The position numbers and the translations under genes are program-made. Positions 39,426-42,456 of a stretch of DNA of 42,456 nucleotides are shown piece after piece; the stretch's first letter is position 1, and each line of letters starts with the position of its first letter. The DNA is from Paenibacillus ihuae (GTDB taxonomy: Bacteria > Bacillota > Bacilli > Paenibacillales > Paenibacillaceae). The stretch is taken from contig NZ_LN831199.1 in the NCBI RefSeq assembly GCF_001368795.1, positions 516,420-558,875 of the forward strand, read 5' to 3'. The notes below the pieces were generated by a model. It searched no databases and was not told the DNA's origin. It saw only the letters and a program-made list of their open reading frames with translations.

Positions 39426-41081
39426 ATGAGAAAGTACTTCATGCTTGCATTCATCAGTATCACATTATTGCTATCAAGCGGACAGGTTTATGCCTGTACC
39501 TCGTTTGCTGTCTACTCCAAAGACATTGTTTTATACGGTATGAACTTCGATTACCCGGATGCAGAGATCATGCTAAAGCCGTCCCAGAAGGGCAGTATCA
39601 AGGTATTTTCCATTATGTTTAAGGATAGCTCCAAGGGGGCGGGCGGTGAATTCAGCCCTACGGTTCAATATAATTCGAAAGGTTTATTTATATCTTCGCA
39701 AATGCAATACCCGCAAACCTCAGGTAAAAGCAGGCCGGGAAAAGGCGAGTTCTATTTCGATGCGATGGATAACTATCTTTATAGCACAGGAGACTCCAAT
39801 ATAATCAAGGAGTTCTTGGTCTCCAATCGAATCGTTCAATATCCCTATCCGACCTTGCACCGATTAGTTGCAGACAAGAACGGAAACGCCATGATCGTGG
39901 AAAGCGGCGATCACAAGAATGAAATGATAACGATGAAGAATGATTTTATTATCATGACCAACTATAAAAACTCGGACTATACGAACACGGATGCAAAATT
40001 TATTCAAGGAATAGGGGCTGACAGATATAAGGTTGCTAGTGAATATCTATCGAAGTATATGAATGTCTTCAATATTGACCGCGGACTGGAACTGTTGAGC
40101 ATAACAAAACAAGATACCGGCAATTATCCAACCCAATGTACAATGCTGTTTGATCCTCAAAACAACGAAATATATATTTCCTTTAAAGGCAATTTTAACA
40201 AGGTTTGGAAGTGGAATGTTGACAAGCGTACGATTGAAACCTACAAGGGATTTCATAAATACACCAAGATATTAATTCCGGTTGAAGGCATTACGGTCTC
40301 AGAGTTACTTCATTTGAACAAGAGTAAAAGCGACTCTGCTGTAGCCCTGGAGATCCCTTTTGCGGTTATCATTGTTGGACTTTTTATACTAGCGCTCATG
40401 GCATTTACGAAAATCAACAATAAACGCATCCTTTACATTACATGGTCCGTTTTAGCATTAGGTGCAACCTTTTCGGCCACATACCTTCTACAGGGGAGTT
40501 ATCCGATCCTCACTTTTATTTGGATACTCGTGCCGTTCATTTATTTATGTAAATCAAACAATGTACACGAAATCCCTATAAAGGAAATGCCAATAAAAAA
40601 ATTCCTGAAGTATATGAACATGAATTTATGTGTAGTGCTTGTTGTGTTTGCTGTATTCGAACCATGGTCAAGCACCTATAAATCCTTCATTCACCTTGTC
40701 AGCAAAGGGCAACATCCAGATACAACCTTTGCATGGCTGAACCAGTATGATCTCTTTTCATCATTAGCGGGAATGTATTTTTACAGTGGGTTTGTCACTA
40801 TGTTCGGCGAAGAACTCTTCTTTAGAGGATATTTATTACACTTACTTAGAGCTAAAATCGGAAATAAAAGGGCCATTTTCGTTCAGTCGGCACTATTTTC
40901 ATTATGCTGCGGCGCCCCTATGTTTATGTTTATGTCCTTTACACAGGGAGTAATATTCACTATATATGCTATGACCATCGGTATTGCCGGGGGATGGACC
41001 GTTTTGAGAACCGGGAGCATTTTGCCAAGTCTATTTACGGCAGCAACAACAAACCTGATATTGGTTGTTCTATTTAGATAA
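39426..41081 (+). CDS. Fusion of secreted Ntn-type amide hydrolase with CPBP-like membrane domain
   Basis: 551 residues from ATG 39426 (GGGGTGG upstream); a longer frame starts at 39378. Signal peptide to about residue 24 (…SGQVYA) then CTSFAVYS, so cleavage would expose Cys as the N-terminal nucleophile of a linear-amide C-N hydrolase (choloylglycine/penicillin-acylase Ntn group). This domain runs to about residue 285 outside the membrane. Then helices and a CPBP (Abi) domain with the motif GEELFFRG near residue 465. The next two CPBP metal-site His residues are replaced (ALFSLCCGAP and AATTN), so protease activity is doubtful. An unusual fusion, coupled to XRE/DUF2975. Confidence 0.78.
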   Translation: MRKYFMLAFISITLLLSSGQVYACTSFAVYSKDIVLYGMNFDYPDAEIMLKPSQKGSIKVFSIMFKDSSKGAGGEFSPTVQYNSKGLFISSQMQYPQTSGKSRPGKGEFYFDAMDNYLYSTGDSNIIKEFLVSNRIVQYPYPTLHRLVADKNGNAMIVESGDHKNEMITMKNDFIIMTNYKNSDYTNTDAKFIQGIGADRYKVASEYLSKYMNVFNIDRGLELLSITKQDTGNYPTQCTMLFDPQNNEIYISFKGNFNKVWKWNVDKRTIETYKGFHKYTKILIPVEGITVSELLHLNKSKSDSAVALEIPFAVIIVGLFILALMAFTKINNKRILYITWSVLALGATFSATYLLQGSYPILTFIWILVPFIYLCKSNNVHEIPIKEMPIKKFLKYMNMNLCVVLVVFAVFEPWSSTYKSFIHLVSKGQHPDTTFAWLNQYDLFSSLAGMYFYSGFVTMFGEELFFRGYLLHLLRAKIGNKRAIFVQSALFSLCCGAPMFMFMSFTQGVIFTIYAMTIGIAGGWTVLRTGSILPSLFTAATTNLILVVLFR

Positions 41082-41245
41082 TTTCCGCTAATCTGTTCCT
41101 GACTCTAAGTGCTTCATTTTTTTGAAGTGCACCTTCTCGAGTACCTTATACAATTGCTAAGATCGTAATATTCTTCACATGCACCAAAATTTTACAATGA
41201 TAAGCTTAATAATATATGCCTTATGACACTTTAGGAGGTAATTCA

Positions 41246-41716
41246 ATGAGCAAGTACGACGAAGCCATGAAGCTGCTGGAAGAACAAGTGGGTAATAAGG
41301 ACGGCCTGATCACTCTGTCCACTATCGCGCTGGAACCGGGGGCCAATGGCAAAAGCCGTCCCGCCGCCCGCATTGTGGATGCCTATTATGAGGACGGCGC
41401 GTTCTACACCGTCACTTACGCGACCTCAGGCAAGATGCAGCAGATCGCCCAGAACCCCGAAGTCGCCGTTTGTATCATCGTCGAGAACTTTACGGCCGAT
41501 GGTATCGGTGAGAACCTGGGCTGGGTATGTGAAGAGAAGAACGCAGAGATGATGACAAAGCTGCGCACCATATTCGCCGATTGGTATTACGAAGCCAATA
41601 ACGATGAAGACCCTAACACATGCCTGCTGCGCATTCGCCTGATAAAGGGCCTCTGGAATGACGCCCATAAAGGGATCAGAAATGAGATTGATTTTGTCCA
41701 TAAGACCGTAAGTTAA
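41246..41716 (+). CDS. Pyridoxamine 5'-phosphate oxidase-family (general stress 26-like) protein
   Basis: 156 residues from ATG 41246, seven bases after AGGAGG. Split-barrel flavin/F420-binding fold: LITLSTIALEPGANGKSRPAARIVDAYYEDGAFYTVTYATSGK and MQQIAQNPEVAVCIIVENF, then GLWNDAHKGIRNEIDF at the end. Such proteins bind FMN or similar and are often stress-related; true PNP oxidase activity is unlikely. The 3' part recurs as a dead copy at 38250-38355. Confidence 0.87.
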   Translation: MSKYDEAMKLLEEQVGNKDGLITLSTIALEPGANGKSRPAARIVDAYYEDGAFYTVTYATSGKMQQIAQNPEVAVCIIVENFTADGIGENLGWVCEEKNAEMMTKLRTIFADWYYEANNDEDPNTCLLRIRLIKGLWNDAHKGIRNEIDFVHKTVS

Positions 41717-41786
41717 GGGGTCTATATGGTTCAACCTTATTGGATTAATGTGAAGTAGGCATTTGATAATAGACAATGTTAGCTTA

Positions 41787-41815
41787 AAGGGAGTGTGAGG
41801 ATACTCCCTTTTTTG
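41787..41815. terminator. Terminator after the PPOX gene
   Basis: GGGAGTGT-GAGG-ATACTCCC with A3/T6 flanks. Serves the PPOX gene and perhaps the convergent MDR gene. Confidence 0.8.
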
Positions 41816-41849
41816 GCCGTTATTTGTGGTGGGGTTCTCCGCGCTGTCA

Positions 41850-42456
41850 CTAACGGGCAGTTTCACTTACAGTAATGACGACATTTCCCTTCTTATGTTT
41901 CTGTTCGACATAACGATGGGCATCAGGAATTTGTTCCAACGAATAGCGTCTGTCTATAACTGGTTTAATGTTACCGGCTGCAAGTTGCTCTTGTAGGAAG
42001 ATAAGATCTTCAACGCGAGGCTTTTGTGACATAGCCACACTCACATATTTTCCGTTCGTACGCAGTGCTTTTTTGAATGTCGATTCTTTGACTTTCGATA
42101 TCATTTTCCCAACGGCATCAAAGATTAGATCATAGCTTTCTTCAAGCGCCATGAAATCCTGTTTCGTATAATCTATAACCCGATCGGCTCCTATAGATCT
42201 TACCATCTCAAGATTGGCAGTACTGCATACCCCTGTTACATCTGCCCCGTAATATTTGGCAAGCTGCACCGCATAAGTCCCCACACTTCCAGAGGCACCA
42301 TAAATAAGGACCTTCATTCCGCTCGCGATATTCCCCTTCCTTAGAAAGTTCAACGCGGTTATTCCCCCGATGGGAACAGCGGCAGCCTCCTCATAGCTCA
42401 CATTGGCCGGTTTGATGGCCACCAATCCATCTTCAGGCAAACATTTGTACTCGGCA
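41850..42456 (-). CDS. MDR-type NAD(P)-dependent oxidoreductase, C-terminal part; runs off the right edge
   Basis: About 200 residues to the stop at 41850; the 5' end lies outside the window, and the frame is open to the edge ([16 protein letters not shown]…). Signatures: [17 protein letters not shown], nucleotide site [25 protein letters not shown], and [13 protein letters not shown]. This is the zinc-free alcohol dehydrogenase/quinone reductase branch. Substrate unknown. It converges on the PPOX gene. Confidence 0.85.
   Translation of the reverse strand, partial: AEYKCLPEDGLVAIKPANVSYEEAAAVPIGGITALNFLRKGNIASGMKVLIYGASGSVGTYAVQLAKYYGADVTGVCSTANLEMVRSIGADRVIDYTKQDFMALEESYDLIFDAVGKMISKVKESTFKKALRTNGKYVSVAMSQKPRVEDLIFLQEQLAAGNIKPVIDRRYSLEQIPDAHRYVEQKHKKGNVVITVSETAR

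Overview
The window looks like chromosomal DNA of a Paenibacillus-type Firmicute. The grounds are strong AGGAGG-type ribosome binding sites, a YesM/YesN-type two-component system beside an ATPase-less sugar ABC transporter, a CcpA-type cre site, a glycine riboswitch, VanZ/DegV/MarR/HxlR families, and moderate GC with one GC-rich island. The genus is inferred from gene style; no rRNA marker is present.

Layout. (1) 1-5.1 kb, minus strand: a RiPP locus cut by the left edge. In transcription order it holds a large B12-like/radical-SAM-like/SPASM/PqqD protein that lacks the CxxxCxxC cluster motif, a class III aminotransferase, a 37-aa ORF, four short hydrophobic precursor peptides that all end in Leu-Thr, and the start of a probable M50 intramembrane protease. 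The precursors are too short for most gene callers. C-terminal Thr plus class III aminotransferase plus M50 protease suggests a daptide-like pathway, in which the C-terminal Thr becomes an amine. (2) 5.4-9.1 kb: glycine riboswitch and CycA-type permease, then an amidohydrolase divergent from a MarR regulator with a well-placed operator. (3) 9.1-12.5 kb: ECF sigma factor operon, DUF4405 membrane protein, VOC protein. (4) 12.7-17.8 kb: POT peptide transporter, DUF1259 protein, small membrane protein, alpha/beta hydrolase, DegV. (5) 18.1-21.6 kb: a scarred region with truncated flavin oxidoreductase, broken D-2-hydroxyacid dehydrogenase, a GC-rich 8-oxoguanine-deaminase-like gene under a purine riboswitch, and a decayed duplicate of the PadR-remnant/terminator/hydrolase segment near 15-16 kb. 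(6) 21.6-23.2 kb: HxlR regulator divergent from an MDR oxidoreductase. (7) 23.4-31.5 kb: one operon of GH32 enzyme, sugar-binding lipoprotein, two permeases, YesM-type kinase and YesN-type regulator, with a cre site at the promoter. (8) 32.1-35.5 kb: VanS/VanR-like system with VanZ, and a DUF4179-like surface protein. (9) 35.6-38.2 kb: MerR/GNAT/hydrolase operon behind a textbook 19-bp-spacer MerR promoter. (10) 38.2-42.5 kb: a PPOX gene remnant, DUF2975/XRE/Ntn-hydrolase-CPBP fusion operon, intact PPOX gene, and a partial MDR oxidoreductase running off the right edge.

The most notable items are the RiPP locus with its apparently catalytically degenerate radical SAM protein, a purine riboswitch whose terminator consumes the aptamer 3' half (predicted ON switch for a purine deaminase), the Ntn-hydrolase/CPBP fusion, and the MerR gene whose best-placed start codon is ATA. 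No tRNA, rRNA, CRISPR array or intact transposase was seen.
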